Part shown: piece after piece, positions 9,050 through 18,662 of the stretch | How positions within the stretch are numbered: position 1 is the first letter of the stretch | Layout of the letters: every line of letters begins with the position of its first letter | Assembly: GCA_051875715.1 (NCBI GenBank) | Contig: JBJEHD010000009.1 | Span: forward strand, 1 to 64,000 | Reading direction: 5' to 3' | Source: DYCT01 sp051875715 | Lineage (GTDB): Bacteria > Bacteroidota > Bacteroidia > Bacteroidales > Bacteroidaceae | Length of the DNA: 64,000 nt | Position numbers and translations under genes: made by a program | Notes under the pieces: model-generated | Seen by the model: only the letters and a program-made list of their open reading frames with translations | What the model was told of the DNA's origin: nothing | Databases searched by the model: none

Positions 9050-10243
9050 ATGTCCGATCGTCTCGTCACACCCAGTTATTGCTGCATTCTGGCCGCCAAC
9101 TTTCTGTTGTTCTTTGCCTTCTGGTTGCTCGTGCCCGTACTGCCGTTCTATCTGGCCGAAGTATTCGCTGCCGGAAACGCCGCCATCGGGCTCATCCTGT
9201 CGTGCTACACACTGGCGGCCCTGTGCATCCGTCCCTTCTCCGGCTACCTGCTCGACACCTTTGCCCGCAAGCCTCTCTACCTGCTGGCCTTCACCACCTT
9301 CACCGTCATCCTGGCCGGATATCCGTTGGCCGGCACCCTGGCCTGGTTCACCTTTCTGCGTATCCTCCACGGCGTCGCCTTCGGCATGGTGACCGTGGCA
9401 GGCAACACGGTCGTCATCGACATCATGCCTTCGTCCCGCCGAGGCGAAGGCTTAGGCTATTATGGACTGGCCAACAACATGGCCATGTCGGTAGGCCCCA
9501 TGGTGGGCCTGTTCCTGCACAACACGTGTTCCTTCACCACCATCTTTCTGACCTCGTTCGCCGCCGGCGTTTTGGGCGTCGTCATGGCCTGGCTGGTTCG
9601 TACCCCTGTCAAACCGCCGGTGAAGCGCCAACCCATCTCGCTCGACCGTTTCTTCCTGCTCAAAGGGATTCCGGCCGGACTCGATTTGCTGTTGCTCTCC
9701 ATCCCTTACGGCATGACAAGCAACTACGTGGCCATGTATGCCAAGCAAATCGGCATACGGGCCGAAACCGGTTTCTTCTTCACCTTCATGGCCGTCGGGA
9801 TGGCCGTGAGTCGGTTGTTCTCCGGCCGCCAGGTGGACAAAGGACGCACCACGCAGGTCATTGCTTTCGGCATCGCGCTGGTGTGCGTCTGTTTCTTCCT
9901 GCTGTCGGCCTGCGGACCGCTCATGGCCTGGGACGGCCGGGTCGCCACCGGGTTGTTTTTCGGCGTAGCCGCCGGGCTTGGCGTCGGGTTCGGCACCATG
10001 TTTCCGGCCTTCAACAGCCTGTTTGTCAATCTGGCCCCCAACAGTCAGCGAGGCACGGCCACGTCGACCTACCTCACGTCGTGGGACATCGGCATCGGAC
10101 TGGGCATGATGGCCGGAGGATACATCGCCCAGGTGAGCACCTTCGACAAGGCCTACTTTTTCGGCGCCTGCCTCACGGTGGTCTCCGCCCTCTACTTCAA
10201 CCTGAAAGTTTCACCTCACTACCACCAAAACAAATTGCGATGA
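9050..10243 (+). CDS. MFS transporter, probable efflux type
   Basis: A 397-residue inner-membrane protein of the major facilitator superfamily with 12 predicted helices. The drug-efflux-like signatures are the loop 2-3 motif GYLLDTFARKPLYL near 60-75 (motif A like) and the helix-5 region around GEGLGYYGLANNMAMSVGP. The ATG at 9050 is chosen because it places the first helix (CCILAANFLLFFAFWLLVP) near the N-terminus. Its stop overlaps the start of nth by ATGA, so the two are translationally coupled. Substrate unknown. Confidence 0.85.
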   Translation: MSDRLVTPSYCCILAANFLLFFAFWLLVPVLPFYLAEVFAAGNAAIGLILSCYTLAALCIRPFSGYLLDTFARKPLYLLAFTTFTVILAGYPLAGTLAWFTFLRILHGVAFGMVTVAGNTVVIDIMPSSRRGEGLGYYGLANNMAMSVGPMVGLFLHNTCSFTTIFLTSFAAGVLGVVMAWLVRTPVKPPVKRQPISLDRFFLLKGIPAGLDLLLLSIPYGMTSNYVAMYAKQIGIRAETGFFFTFMAVGMAVSRLFSGRQVDKGRTTQVIAFGIALVCVCFFLLSACGPLMAWDGRVATGLFFGVAAGLGVGFGTMFPAFNSLFVNLAPNSQRGTATSTYLTSWDIGIGLGMMAGGYIAQVSTFDKAYFFGACLTVVSALYFNLKVSPHYHQNKLR

Positions 10244-10908
10244 GAAAGAAAGACCTCTACGCCCACGTGACCGCTTATTTCGAGCAGGCCATGCCTGTGG
10301 CCGAAACCGAGTTGCACTACGAGAATCCGTTTCAACTGCTGATAGCCGTCATCCTCTCGGCTCAATGCACCGACAAAAGGGTCAATCTCATCACCCCGCC
10401 CCTGTTTCGCGATTTCCCCACCCCCGAAGCATTGGCGGCCGCCACGCCCGAAACCATTTTCGAGTACATCCGCAGCGTGTCCTACCCCAACAACAAGGCC
10501 AAGCATCTGGTCGGCATGGCCCGCATGCTGACCACACAGTTCGACAGCCAGGTGCCCGACACACAGGAGCAGTTGGTCCGCCTGCCCGGCGTAGGCCGCA
10601 AAACAGCGAACGTCATCCAGGCCGTGGTGTTCAACAAAGCCGCCATGGCCGTGGACACCCACGTGTTCCGCGTGAGCCATCGCATCGGCCTCGTATCCGA
10701 CCGATGCACCACTCCCCTGGCCACCGAAAAGGAACTGACCCGACACCTGCCAAGCGACCTCATTCCCAAAGCACACCACTGGCTCATCCTTCACGGACGC
10801 TACGTATGCACGGCACGCGCTCCCCACTGCGACCAATGCGGCCTCGCCGCCGTATGCCGCCACGCACGCCTGCACCCGCTGGAGACTCTCGCCCGCGAAC
10901 ATTCCTAA
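10240..10908 (+). CDS. nth: Endonuclease III
   Basis: A 222-residue DNA glycosylase/AP lyase that removes oxidised pyrimidines in base excision repair. The helix-hairpin-helix LPGVGRKTANVIQAV carries the catalytic lysine (K121); the catalytic aspartate is D139 in AVDTHVFRV. The 4Fe-4S cluster ligands C190, C197, C200 and C206 have the expected C-x6-C-x2-C-x5-C spacing. The start ATG overlaps the MFS stop codon. Length equals the family norm. Confidence 0.97.
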   Translation: MRKKDLYAHVTAYFEQAMPVAETELHYENPFQLLIAVILSAQCTDKRVNLITPPLFRDFPTPEALAAATPETIFEYIRSVSYPNNKAKHLVGMARMLTTQFDSQVPDTQEQLVRLPGVGRKTANVIQAVVFNKAAMAVDTHVFRVSHRIGLVSDRCTTPLATEKELTRHLPSDLIPKAHHWLILHGRYVCTARAPHCDQCGLAAVCRHARLHPLETLAREHS

Positions 10909-10959
10909 ACCCGTCCCGCACGACGGACGACGGAGGCGCAACCACCCTGCACCCGAGAA

Positions 10960-11004
10960 AGACAAAACGGCAGTCGAAGCGGCCCGCCCGCTGTCATTTT
11001 GTCT
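10960..11004 (+). terminator. Possible terminator after nth
   Basis: AGACAAAACGGCAG pairs with CTGTCATTTTGTCT (12 of 14), loop about 17 bases, followed by TGTTTA. The rest of the gap before clpB is AG-rich and carries no clear promoter match. Confidence 0.45.
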
Positions 11005-11118
11005 TGTTTATTTACTTCTCTCCTGCCGAAAAGGCTCAAACGTCCTTTTGGCCGCCACTTTGCGAGAAAGAAGGCGTAAACATCGTATCAATAGCGAAAA
11101 GAAAGGAGAGACAACGAT

Positions 11119-13707
11119 ATGAACTTCAACAATTTTACCATCAAATCGCAAGAGGCCGTACAAGAAGCGGTCAACCTTGTGCAAGCACGCGGCCATCAAG
11201 CCATCGACCCGGTGCACCTGCTGGCTGCCGTGATGAAAGTGGGCGAAAACGTGGTCAACTTCATCTTCCAGAAACTGGGGATGAACGCCGCACAATTGTC
11301 GACCGTCGTCGACCGGCAATTGGACTCGCTGCCGAAAGTGACAGGCGGCGAACCCTACCTCAGCCGCGAGGCCAACGAGGTGTTGCAGAAAGCCACCCAG
11401 TACAGCAAAGAAGCGGGCGACGAATACGTCTCGCTCGAGCAAATCCTGCTGGCGTTGCTTTGCGTGAACAGCACGGCCGCATCCATGCTGAAGGACGCCG
11501 GCATGACGGAAAAGGAATTGCGGGCGGCCATCGCCGAACTGCGCCAGGGCGGGAAAGTGACCTCGCAATCGAGCGAAGACACCTACCAGTCGCTCAACAA
11601 ATACGCCATCAACCTCAACGAAGCCGCCCGTAGCGGCAAGCTGGACCCCGTTATCGGACGTGACGAAGAAATCCGCCGTGTGCTCCAGATTCTGAGCCGA
11701 CGCACCAAGAACAACCCCATCCTGATTGGCGAGCCGGGTACCGGCAAAACGGCCATCGTCGAAGGGCTGGCCCATCGGATTCTGCGAGGCGACGTGCCGG
11801 AGAACCTGAAAGACAAGCAGGTCTACTCGCTGGACATGGGTGCGCTGGTGGCAGGAGCCAAATACAAAGGCGAGTTCGAGGAACGTCTGAAGGCCGTCAT
11901 CAACGAGGTGACCAAAAGCGACGGAAACATCATCCTGTTCATCGACGAAATCCACACCCTGGTAGGCGCGGGAAAGGGCGAAGGAGCCATGGATGCCGCC
12001 AACATCCTCAAACCGGCCTTGGCCCGGGGTGAACTGCGCAGCATCGGCGCCACCACGCTGGACGAGTATCAGAAATACTTCGAGAAAGACAAGGCGCTCG
12101 AACGCCGGTTCCAGACCGTGATGGTGAACGAGCCGGACACGCTCAGCACCATCTCCATCCTGCGTGGACTGAAAGAACGGTACGAGAACCACCACCAGGT
12201 GCGCATCAAGGACGATGCCATCATCGCCGCCGTGGAACTCTCCAACCGCTACATCACCGACCGTTTCTTGCCGGACAAGGCCATCGACCTGATGGACGAG
12301 GCCGCCGCCAAGTTGCGGATGGAACGCGACTCCGTGCCGGAAGAGCTGGACGAGATTTCACGTAAAATCAAGCAACTGGAGATTGAACGCGAAGCCATCA
12401 AGCGCGAGAAGGACGAAGCCAAACTTGAGCAGTTGGGCAAAGAAATTGCCGAACTGAAAGAGCAGGAAACGGCCTTCAAGGCCAAATGGCAGCACGAAAA
12501 GTCGCTGGTCGACAAAATCCAGCAGAACAAGCAGCAGATGGAGCAACTCAAGTTCGAAGCCGACAAGGCCGAACGCGAAGGCGACTACGGCAAGGTGGCC
12601 GAAATCCGTTACGGGAAACTGAAAGCCCTGGAAGACGAAATCCACACCATCCAAGCCCAACTGCACCAGACGCAAGGCGACAACGCCATGATCAAAGAAG
12701 AGGTGGACGCCGAAGACATTGCCGACGTGGTATCGCGGTGGACGGGCATCCCCGTCAGCAAGATGCTGCAGAGCGAACGCGAGAAACTGCTCCACCTGGA
12801 GGACGAGTTGCACAAGCGCGTGGTGGGACAAGACGAAGCCATCGCCGCCGTAGCCGACGCCGTACGCCGCAGCCGGGCTGGCCTGCAAGACCCGAAACGC
12901 CCCATCGGCTCGTTCATCTTCCTCGGCACCACCGGTGTGGGAAAGACCGAACTGGCTAAGGCCCTGGCCGAATACCTCTTCGACGACGAGACGCTGATGA
13001 CCCGTATCGACATGAGCGAATACCAGGAGAAGCACGCCGTGTCGAGGCTGATTGGTGCCCCTCCGGGATACGTGGGCTACGACGAAGGAGGCCAACTGAC
13101 CGAGGCCGTACGCCGCAAGCCCTACTCCGTGGTCTTGTTCGACGAGATTGAAAAGGCTCACCCCGACGTGTTCAACATCCTGCTGCAGGTATTGGACGAC
13201 GGACGGCTGACCGACAACAAGGGACGGACGGTGAACTTCAAGAACACCATCATCATCATGACCTCCAACCTCGGCAGCGCTTACATCCAAAGCCAGTTCG
13301 AGAAAGCCAACGAGGCCAATCACGAGGCCCTCGTCGAGGAGACCAAGAAGGAAGTGATGTCCATGCTGAAGAAGACCATCCGGCCTGAGTTCCTGAACCG
13401 TATCGACGAGACCATCCTGTTCCTGCCGCTCGACCAGGCCCAGATTGAGCAGATTGTGACGCTGCAAATCCAGGGCATCCAACGTCGGTTGGAAGAGAAC
13501 GGAGTCACCCTTCGCCTCACGCCGGCCGCCACGAAGTTCCTGGCCAGCGCAGGCTTCGACCCCGAATTTGGTGCCCGTCCGGTCAAGCGGGCCATCCAAC
13601 GCCACTTGCTCAACGACCTGTCGCGCAAGTTGCTGGCCCAGGAGGTGGACCGCAGCCGGCCCATCGTCGTGGACGCCACCGAAGGCGGACTCACGTTCCG
13701 CAACTGA
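11119..13707 (+). CDS. clpB: ATP-dependent chaperone ClpB
   Basis: An 862-residue hexameric disaggregase that rescues heat-aggregated proteins with DnaK. Domains in order: Clp N domain (1-145), first AAA+ ring with GEPGTGKT near 205, a coiled-coil M domain near 405-525 (present, so ClpB rather than ClpA), second AAA+ ring with GTTGVGKTE near 606, and the Clp C-terminal small domain. Full length. The leader 11010-11118 likely carries its promoter, but no exact TAnnTTTG is seen. A strong terminator follows. Confidence 0.97.
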   Translation: MNFNNFTIKSQEAVQEAVNLVQARGHQAIDPVHLLAAVMKVGENVVNFIFQKLGMNAAQLSTVVDRQLDSLPKVTGGEPYLSREANEVLQKATQYSKEAGDEYVSLEQILLALLCVNSTAASMLKDAGMTEKELRAAIAELRQGGKVTSQSSEDTYQSLNKYAINLNEAARSGKLDPVIGRDEEIRRVLQILSRRTKNNPILIGEPGTGKTAIVEGLAHRILRGDVPENLKDKQVYSLDMGALVAGAKYKGEFEERLKAVINEVTKSDGNIILFIDEIHTLVGAGKGEGAMDAANILKPALARGELRSIGATTLDEYQKYFEKDKALERRFQTVMVNEPDTLSTISILRGLKERYENHHQVRIKDDAIIAAVELSNRYITDRFLPDKAIDLMDEAAAKLRMERDSVPEELDEISRKIKQLEIEREAIKREKDEAKLEQLGKEIAELKEQETAFKAKWQHEKSLVDKIQQNKQQMEQLKFEADKAEREGDYGKVAEIRYGKLKALEDEIHTIQAQLHQTQGDNAMIKEEVDAEDIADVVSRWTGIPVSKMLQSEREKLLHLEDELHKRVVGQDEAIAAVADAVRRSRAGLQDPKRPIGSFIFLGTTGVGKTELAKALAEYLFDDETLMTRIDMSEYQEKHAVSRLIGAPPGYVGYDEGGQLTEAVRRKPYSVVLFDEIEKAHPDVFNILLQVLDDGRLTDNKGRTVNFKNTIIIMTSNLGSAYIQSQFEKANEANHEALVEETKKEVMSMLKKTIRPEFLNRIDETILFLPLDQAQIEQIVTLQIQGIQRRLEENGVTLRLTPAATKFLASAGFDPEFGARPVKRAIQRHLLNDLSRKLLAQEVDRSRPIVVDATEGGLTFRN

Positions 13708-13729
13708 TACGAACCAATACCCCCTGCAG

Positions 13730-13779
13730 AGAGGAGGCGCACTAATCCCGACACCGGGAGGTACGCCTCCTCTTTTTTT
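13730..13779 (+). terminator. Terminator of clpB
   Basis: The stem AGAGGAGGCG/CGCCTCCTCT is followed by six further T. The 24-base loop can itself pair at CCCGACACCGGG. Confidence 0.85.
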
Positions 13780-13792
13780 ATCCCACATTTGC

Positions 13793-13883
13793 GTCTGTAC
13801 ACACATCGGCCTTCACGTGTACACGCATCGGGATGAGGGTTGCAACGGCATTGCAATGGCATTGCAACAACATTGCAATGGCT
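13793..13883. repeat. Composite 22-bp plus 11-bp periodic array
   Basis: Two 22-bp units (13793 and 13815) share the words TGTACAC and CATCGG. They run directly into four 11-bp TTGCAA units at 13840, 13851, 13862 and 13873. The same two unit types occur together at 38180-38322. The array sits between the clpB terminator and the next promoter. Confidence 0.85.
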
Positions 13884-13949
13884 TTTAAATGATAATATAA
13901 TTTGGATTTCCCAAAGAATGCCTACCTTTACCGTCGAATTTTTCCGACT

Positions 13950-15095
13950 ATGACTTCCATGGCAAACCAACTGATATTTCTGGCCATCGGCATCCTTTGG
14001 TTCTTCCTGCTGATATGCGGCTGCCACATGATAGCCACCCGCTACGTACACCGCGACCGCTCGCGCGTGTTCTTCGGCATCTTCGCCATCGCCAGTTCGT
14101 TCGCCCTTCTGCTGAAAATCATTCTCATCCTACAGGCGAAAGAGATGCAGGATTATTACTACGTGCTCCCCCTGCGCGAACTTGTTTTCGGCCAACTGTG
14201 CCGCTACCTTTTCGTGCTCTACCCCATCGAGGTGGCCCGGCCCAATTGGCTGACATGGCGCCGATACCTGCGGGGGTTCATCCCCTGGCTGACGTATCTT
14301 GCCCTCTACGGCCTCCTGCTCGGCTTCCACCAGACCCCGCTGCGCACCTTCTCCGACTACCTGCTCCACCTCGACCAGCCCGACGTGTTGTTCCGCACCG
14401 GCCTGCTGGTCTTCATGCTGCCGTTCGAGTTCGTGTGGACCCTTGTCTACGACCCGCGCCACAGCAGTGCCGGCCGCCGTTGGTTACGTCTGATGACCCT
14501 CTTCGTCAGCCTCATCGCCTTGGGTTTAGTCGGAAACATGCTGACGCGAAGCGTGGCCTGGCGTTCTTTCCACGCCATCCTGTACCTGTCGTACACCATC
14601 TACGTCATGTACATCGAGTTGTTTGTCCGCATCCCCGTTCCGAAACATGCAAGCCATACCCCAAGCCCTGCCGCCCCACTCAAACAGGCCGAGCCTGCCG
14701 CCCCCAAACAGAGCGAGCCCGTCGTCCCCCAACAAAAAGCCGACCCGCTGCACCAACGCATCCAGCAGGTCATGGAGCAACAAGCACTCTGGCGCGAGCC
14801 GGAACTCTGCCTGGAAGACCTGGCGCAACAGGTGGGCAGCAACCGTACCTACGTCACCCGTGCCATTCAGCAGTTGGGCTATGCCGGATTCAAGGACTAC
14901 GTCAACCGCCTGCGTGTCCGCCACATCAGCCAGCAGCTCAGCCTGCCTCAGCACGACAAGATACAGGCACTCTTCTTCGATGCCGGCTACCGTTCGCGCG
15001 GAGCGGCCTGGCGCAATTTCACCTCCATCATGGGGTGTTCGCCCAGCGAATTTGAAGAGAAAAGCAAGGAACAGGCAAGGGGCAACGAACTATAG
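13950..15095 (+). CDS. Predicted 7-TM membrane-bound AraC-family regulator
   Basis: A 381-residue protein. The first 230 residues contain seven hydrophobic segments (first ANQLIFLAIGILWFFLLICG, last FHAILYLSYTIYVMYIELFV). A proline/alanine-rich linker of about 50 residues follows, then an AraC-type double helix-turn-helix in the last 110 residues (LCLEDLAQQVGSNRTYVTRA, IQALFFDAGYRSRGAAWRNF). The DNA-binding end would be cytosolic, with the membrane part sensing or anchoring. The start could be 13950 or 13959; a near-consensus TACCTTTA lies at 13923. No operon partner shows the target. The gene at 15213 follows after 117 bases and may be co-transcribed. Confidence 0.75.
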   Translation: MTSMANQLIFLAIGILWFFLLICGCHMIATRYVHRDRSRVFFGIFAIASSFALLLKIILILQAKEMQDYYYVLPLRELVFGQLCRYLFVLYPIEVARPNWLTWRRYLRGFIPWLTYLALYGLLLGFHQTPLRTFSDYLLHLDQPDVLFRTGLLVFMLPFEFVWTLVYDPRHSSAGRRWLRLMTLFVSLIALGLVGNMLTRSVAWRSFHAILYLSYTIYVMYIELFVRIPVPKHASHTPSPAAPLKQAEPAAPKQSEPVVPQQKADPLHQRIQQVMEQQALWREPELCLEDLAQQVGSNRTYVTRAIQQLGYAGFKDYVNRLRVRHISQQLSLPQHDKIQALFFDAGYRSRGAAWRNFTSIMGCSPSEFEEKSKEQARGNEL

Positions 15096-15212
15096 ACAAG
15101 TGCGTTGCATATTTTGCACAGACCATTTTGCGGAGATAGGACATCTCATCGAAGGGGAATCCGTTCCTTTACACATATTCTTTATGTTTAACCTCACTAA
15201 ACCACCTAAAGC

Positions 15213-15737
15213 GTGATGAAAAAGTACATTTTCCTCCCCCTGCTCTTCCTCTGCCTGGGCCTCTCGTCCACCGCACAAGAACTGCGCAACCGCATCCGTT
15301 ACGAAGCCTATGCCGACAAGGACTACCAGCATTATGTCACCCACTACCTCATCGACCGCAAAGCCATGGAGTTCCATTTCGACTGGGACAGCGACAATGA
15401 GATGGCCATCAAGAATTACAAGCGAAGCGGCAACACGGAGACTTTCGACGTCTTCTTGCCATCGGAACCCGGCAAGCGGTACGCCCACATCGTCCTCACC
15501 ATCGACCCGGCCGACCAGGAACATGGCCAAATCACCGTCAGCGTGAACAACGGGTATGAAAAGCGGACCGACAAGCAGTTCCTCAAGGAAATGAAGGAAA
15601 ACCAGGGCGGCAGTGGTTCCGCCACCGTTGCCACCAACCCCAAGGATGCCGTCAAGGGCGGTGCAAAAGGAGCCATTAAAGACGGCGCCAAGAACATCCT
15701 GAACAAGGGGAAGGACCTTTTCAAGAAAAAGAAATAA
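15213..15737 (+). CDS. Small exported basic-tailed protein, unknown
   Basis: A 174-residue protein I do not recognise. A signal peptide (1-22, MKKYIFLPLLFLCLGLSSTA) precedes a charged, aromatic-rich central region (25-125). The low-complexity tail is rich in Gly, Ala and Lys (DAVKGGAKGAIKDGAKNILN) and ends KKKK. The tail could be an amphipathic or nucleic-acid/membrane-binding helix, but this is only inference. No cysteine is present after the signal peptide. Confidence 0.65.
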   Translation: MMKKYIFLPLLFLCLGLSSTAQELRNRIRYEAYADKDYQHYVTHYLIDRKAMEFHFDWDSDNEMAIKNYKRSGNTETFDVFLPSEPGKRYAHIVLTIDPADQEHGQITVSVNNGYEKRTDKQFLKEMKENQGGSGSATVATNPKDAVKGGAKGAIKDGAKNILNKGKDLFKKKK

Positions 15738-15850
15738 TCCCGCCACGCCTTCGATGAAGCGGTCGCAATCCGGCAGACAGACAAAACCGGATGGCCGATT
15801 TGGAACAAAAAAACATCCCTCCCCTGCATCGAGGATACTTTTTTTCCTTA

Positions 15851-15858
15851 TACATTTG
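15851..15858 (+). promoter_or_regulatory. -7 box of the gene at 15914
   Basis: TACATTTG, 55 bases before the chosen ATG. It rules out the longer in-frame extension to 15791 and separates this gene from the one at 15213. Confidence 0.5.
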
Positions 15859-15913
15859 TGCCGGAGTTGCTTCCCTCTTTCAGGAACGGCTTCGGCACAA
15901 TTGTTTCATACCC

Positions 15914-17347
15914 ATGAATAAACATCTACTCCTTCTCCTCCTGTGGGGCTTCCAAACCCTGGTTTGCGCACAAACCAGCCCCTGCCCCGAGTACATCACC
16001 GACTCAGCCATTGCCACCTGGCAAGGCACCCCTGCCAAAGTGAACGTCAGCGATGACACCCAGTCCAAAACCCTGTGGTGCGACTCGGCAGGGCACGTCA
16101 TTTGCCTGGAATACGAACAATACCGCACCATCCAATACCAGCGCATCCTGGTGGCGTTGGAGCGCATTTTCTACGAGCGCACCGACACCCTGCACGGACA
16201 ACTCGGCCAAGCCACCGTTCTGCAAGAAGAGCACTACCGCCGCTACCACCGCATGGGCGAGCTGGAGGAGCAGGGACGAGACACCTTCATCCTGCGCCAC
16301 ACGCGCGGATACGATGTCATCTCGCCCAAGAAATACCCCAAACTCTATTTCAATCTGTCGACCGACGTGTTCGGCGAGAACCCTTACTACCGCATCGAAC
16401 AATGCCGCACCGACCGGCAGGGCAACTGGACCCGCGTACGCCTGCCGAATCGCGACTTTGAGCGCACCCTTGTTTATCCTAACCAACTGAGCACCGCCGA
16501 CCGGGCCCACCTGGCCGAACTGCGGGCCACGCACGCCATGCTCGCGGCCGACAAGGCCGACTACCGCGCCACGCAAGAAGGCAAGAAACACTCTTTCACG
16601 GCCATCGCCGGCTTGGCAGGCGGACTCCTCGGCCTGCTCTACCTGGTGGCGTTGTTCTTCGTCTGCCGTATCGACAACCGCCGCAGCAGCACCAACCGCC
16701 CCGTGGCCCTGCTTGTCATGGGCTACGTCGGCATTCCCTTCTTCACCGGCATCGGCCTCGTGCTCTTGCAGCTGGGCCTGATTGCGCTGATACCAGTCCT
16801 GCCCCTTGTTCCGCTGGCCGTGGTCGCGTTGTGGACTTTCCGCTGGCACATGCCGCTGCTCAACCGCATGTTGTACGACCGCCGTCCGAGCAACAACTTC
16901 ATCGTCTTCTACTTCGTCTTGGCCGACCTGCTCATGAGCATCTATGTGGCCATAAGCATCCCGACCGCAGGCTTCCTCGCCGGCATCGCCTATTTCATGG
17001 CCATGTCGATATGGCGCCAGGTGGGCGACCACGTCCGTTTCCGCTGTCCCCGTTGCCATGCCTACGGAGGCAGTTCGGTTGAGTTTGTCGGCCGCGTCCC
17101 CTCGGGCACGCTGACCATCCATCACAAAGACCGCTCCTCCTATACCGAGCATTTCGACCTCTCCGACCAGGTTGAGCAGGTCGACACCGACACCCGCACG
17201 CACCGGGTCGACACCTACCAGATGTGGACACTCCATTTCCACTGCCACGAGTGCCGGAACGAATGGAAGGTGAAGGAAAAAGGCAAACTGCTCCGGCAGT
17301 ACTTGGAGAAGGAGACGGAGACCACGACCACTACGTTCTACAAGTAG
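15914..17347 (+). CDS. Multi-span membrane protein with zinc-ribbon-like tail
   Basis: A 477-residue protein I cannot assign to a family. Signal peptide 1-19 ends LVCAQ. An exported domain of about 200 residues follows, then hydrophobic segments near 225-250, 265-312 (two helices) and 328-370. The C-terminal cytosolic region contains two cysteine pairs, CPRC near 378 and CHEC near 440 in a HFHCHECRNEW context, that could form one zinc ribbon split by a beta-rich insert. The start is chosen for the signal peptide and the upstream -7 box. It converges with the peptidase gene on a shared hairpin. Confidence 0.7.
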   Translation: MNKHLLLLLLWGFQTLVCAQTSPCPEYITDSAIATWQGTPAKVNVSDDTQSKTLWCDSAGHVICLEYEQYRTIQYQRILVALERIFYERTDTLHGQLGQATVLQEEHYRRYHRMGELEEQGRDTFILRHTRGYDVISPKKYPKLYFNLSTDVFGENPYYRIEQCRTDRQGNWTRVRLPNRDFERTLVYPNQLSTADRAHLAELRATHAMLAADKADYRATQEGKKHSFTAIAGLAGGLLGLLYLVALFFVCRIDNRRSSTNRPVALLVMGYVGIPFFTGIGLVLLQLGLIALIPVLPLVPLAVVALWTFRWHMPLLNRMLYDRRPSNNFIVFYFVLADLLMSIYVAISIPTAGFLAGIAYFMAMSIWRQVGDHVRFRCPRCHAYGGSSVEFVGRVPSGTLTIHHKDRSSYTEHFDLSDQVEQVDTDTRTHRVDTYQMWTLHFHCHECRNEWKVKEKGKLLRQYLEKETETTTTTFYK

Positions 17348-17355
17348 CAGCACTC

Positions 17356-17404
17356 CATAAACGAGCGAAGGCGGCCCCTGCGGGACCGCCTTCGCTCGTT
17401 TATG
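17356..17404. terminator. Bidirectional hairpin between convergent genes
   Basis: A perfect 19-bp stem (arms 17356-17374 and 17386-17404; arm begins CATAAACGAGCG) with an 11-base loop. It lies 9 bases after the stop of the plus gene and 13 bases after the stop of the minus gene. The terminal AAA/TTT gives a short U tract either way. Confidence 0.8.
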
Positions 17405-17416
17405 TTCACCGGGTCT

Positions 17417-18619
17417 TTACTTGATGCCCAGCTTCTTGGCAATGTCTTTGGGCACGGCGTTCTTGTGTACCACGTAGTTCATCGTCTTGTAGGCGACAAA
17501 AGCCTTCGAGGCATACCAGATGCCTTTATACTTGCCAGCCATACCCCAGGAGTTCTTTACCATGAAGTAGGGCTTCCCGTTTTGGTCCTTGGCCAGACCG
17601 TAGATGAGCATGCCGTGGTCGTCTGTCGTTTCCCAGTTGTCGAAAGCCTTTTGGCGCATTTCCTGCGTCACTTCCACCTCGGGCAACGGACGCGACGTCA
17701 GTTCCTTCCGTTTGTCGGCCGGCGTCATGCCCGTCCAGCGTGCCATGTCCGATCCCGTCAGTTCCGCTCCCTTGCTGGCATCGGGCATCACGGCCAAGCC
17801 GTCGCGCGTGAAACCTTGCTCGCTCACGTCCGACCCCCATGCGATGGTGTAGCCTTTCTCGATGGCGTTGTCCATCACGCGCATGAACTCGTCGATCGGC
17901 AGGTTGTACGATTCGCCGTTGCGCCAGTTGTCCTGGATTTCGAGGGCGAACTTGGAGTAGAACGGATGATGTGTGAACGACGTGATGGACACATAGTCGT
18001 CCGGGTTCAGGCCCAGCATGTCGGCAAACGAGCGCGGGGTGTATTCCTTGCCGTTGTAGGTGAACGTTTCGGGGCACACGCCCAGATAGGTGTCATAGAT
18101 GGCCGTCAGACCCTTCTTCCATACCGGGGTCAGTTTGGAATATTTGCCTTTGGCGATGGCGTTGGTGTAGGCTTCGGCCACGGCGTCCAGTTCGTTGTGT
18201 ACCGGCAGGCTGTCGCCGTACATGATGCCCGGCATGGCTTCCTGGGGCACCAGTCCGTAGTGGCGGAGGCAATAGATGCCGTCGTTGAAGGCACCGCCCG
18301 GCGAGAACGAGCCTTCGGCGTGCATCCGCACGTAGCGGTCGGCACGGTCCACCATGGTTTTGTGTACGAGGAACATCTCGGACAAGTCATATTCGCCTTT
18401 GCCCATACGGAGCAGTTCGGCTTCGAAGAATCCCATGGTAGAGAAACTCCAGCACGTGCTCGAGCGGTTCTGGTTCTTTACGGACGTGATGGGGAGTTCC
18501 TTCACGGTAGTGAATACGAAGCCTTCCTGCTTCGTCGAATCGGTTTTCTGTTCTTGCGCCGTCATCATCATGGCCGTCAGGCCGAAAGCGGCGAGGAGCA
18601 TGGTTCTTTTCATCTTCAT
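17417..18619 (-). CDS. Exported C1B (bleomycin-hydrolase-like) cysteine peptidase
   Basis: A 400-residue papain-fold peptidase of MEROPS subfamily C1B (PepC/bleomycin hydrolase). The catalytic set is visible: oxyanion Q50 and nucleophile C56 in KNQNRSSTCWSFS, histidine in TTDDHGMLIYG and asparagine in VKNSWG. Unlike cytosolic PepC it begins with a signal peptide (MKMKRTMLLAAFGLTAMMMT) and so should act in the periplasm or outside, probably trimming peptides. The gene for aminopeptidase P lies 44 bases upstream on the same strand, so the two peptidases probably form one operon. Confidence 0.9.
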   Translation of the reverse strand: MKMKRTMLLAAFGLTAMMMTAQEQKTDSTKQEGFVFTTVKELPITSVKNQNRSSTCWSFSTMGFFEAELLRMGKGEYDLSEMFLVHKTMVDRADRYVRMHAEGSFSPGGAFNDGIYCLRHYGLVPQEAMPGIMYGDSLPVHNELDAVAEAYTNAIAKGKYSKLTPVWKKGLTAIYDTYLGVCPETFTYNGKEYTPRSFADMLGLNPDDYVSITSFTHHPFYSKFALEIQDNWRNGESYNLPIDEFMRVMDNAIEKGYTIAWGSDVSEQGFTRDGLAVMPDASKGAELTGSDMARWTGMTPADKRKELTSRPLPEVEVTQEMRQKAFDNWETTDDHGMLIYGLAKDQNGKPYFMVKNSWGMAGKYKGIWYASKAFVAYKTMNYVVHKNAVPKDIAKKLGIK

Positions 18620-18662
18620 TCAAAAATTTAGGATAGTTACTTGATTGTTGATTGTTCATTTC

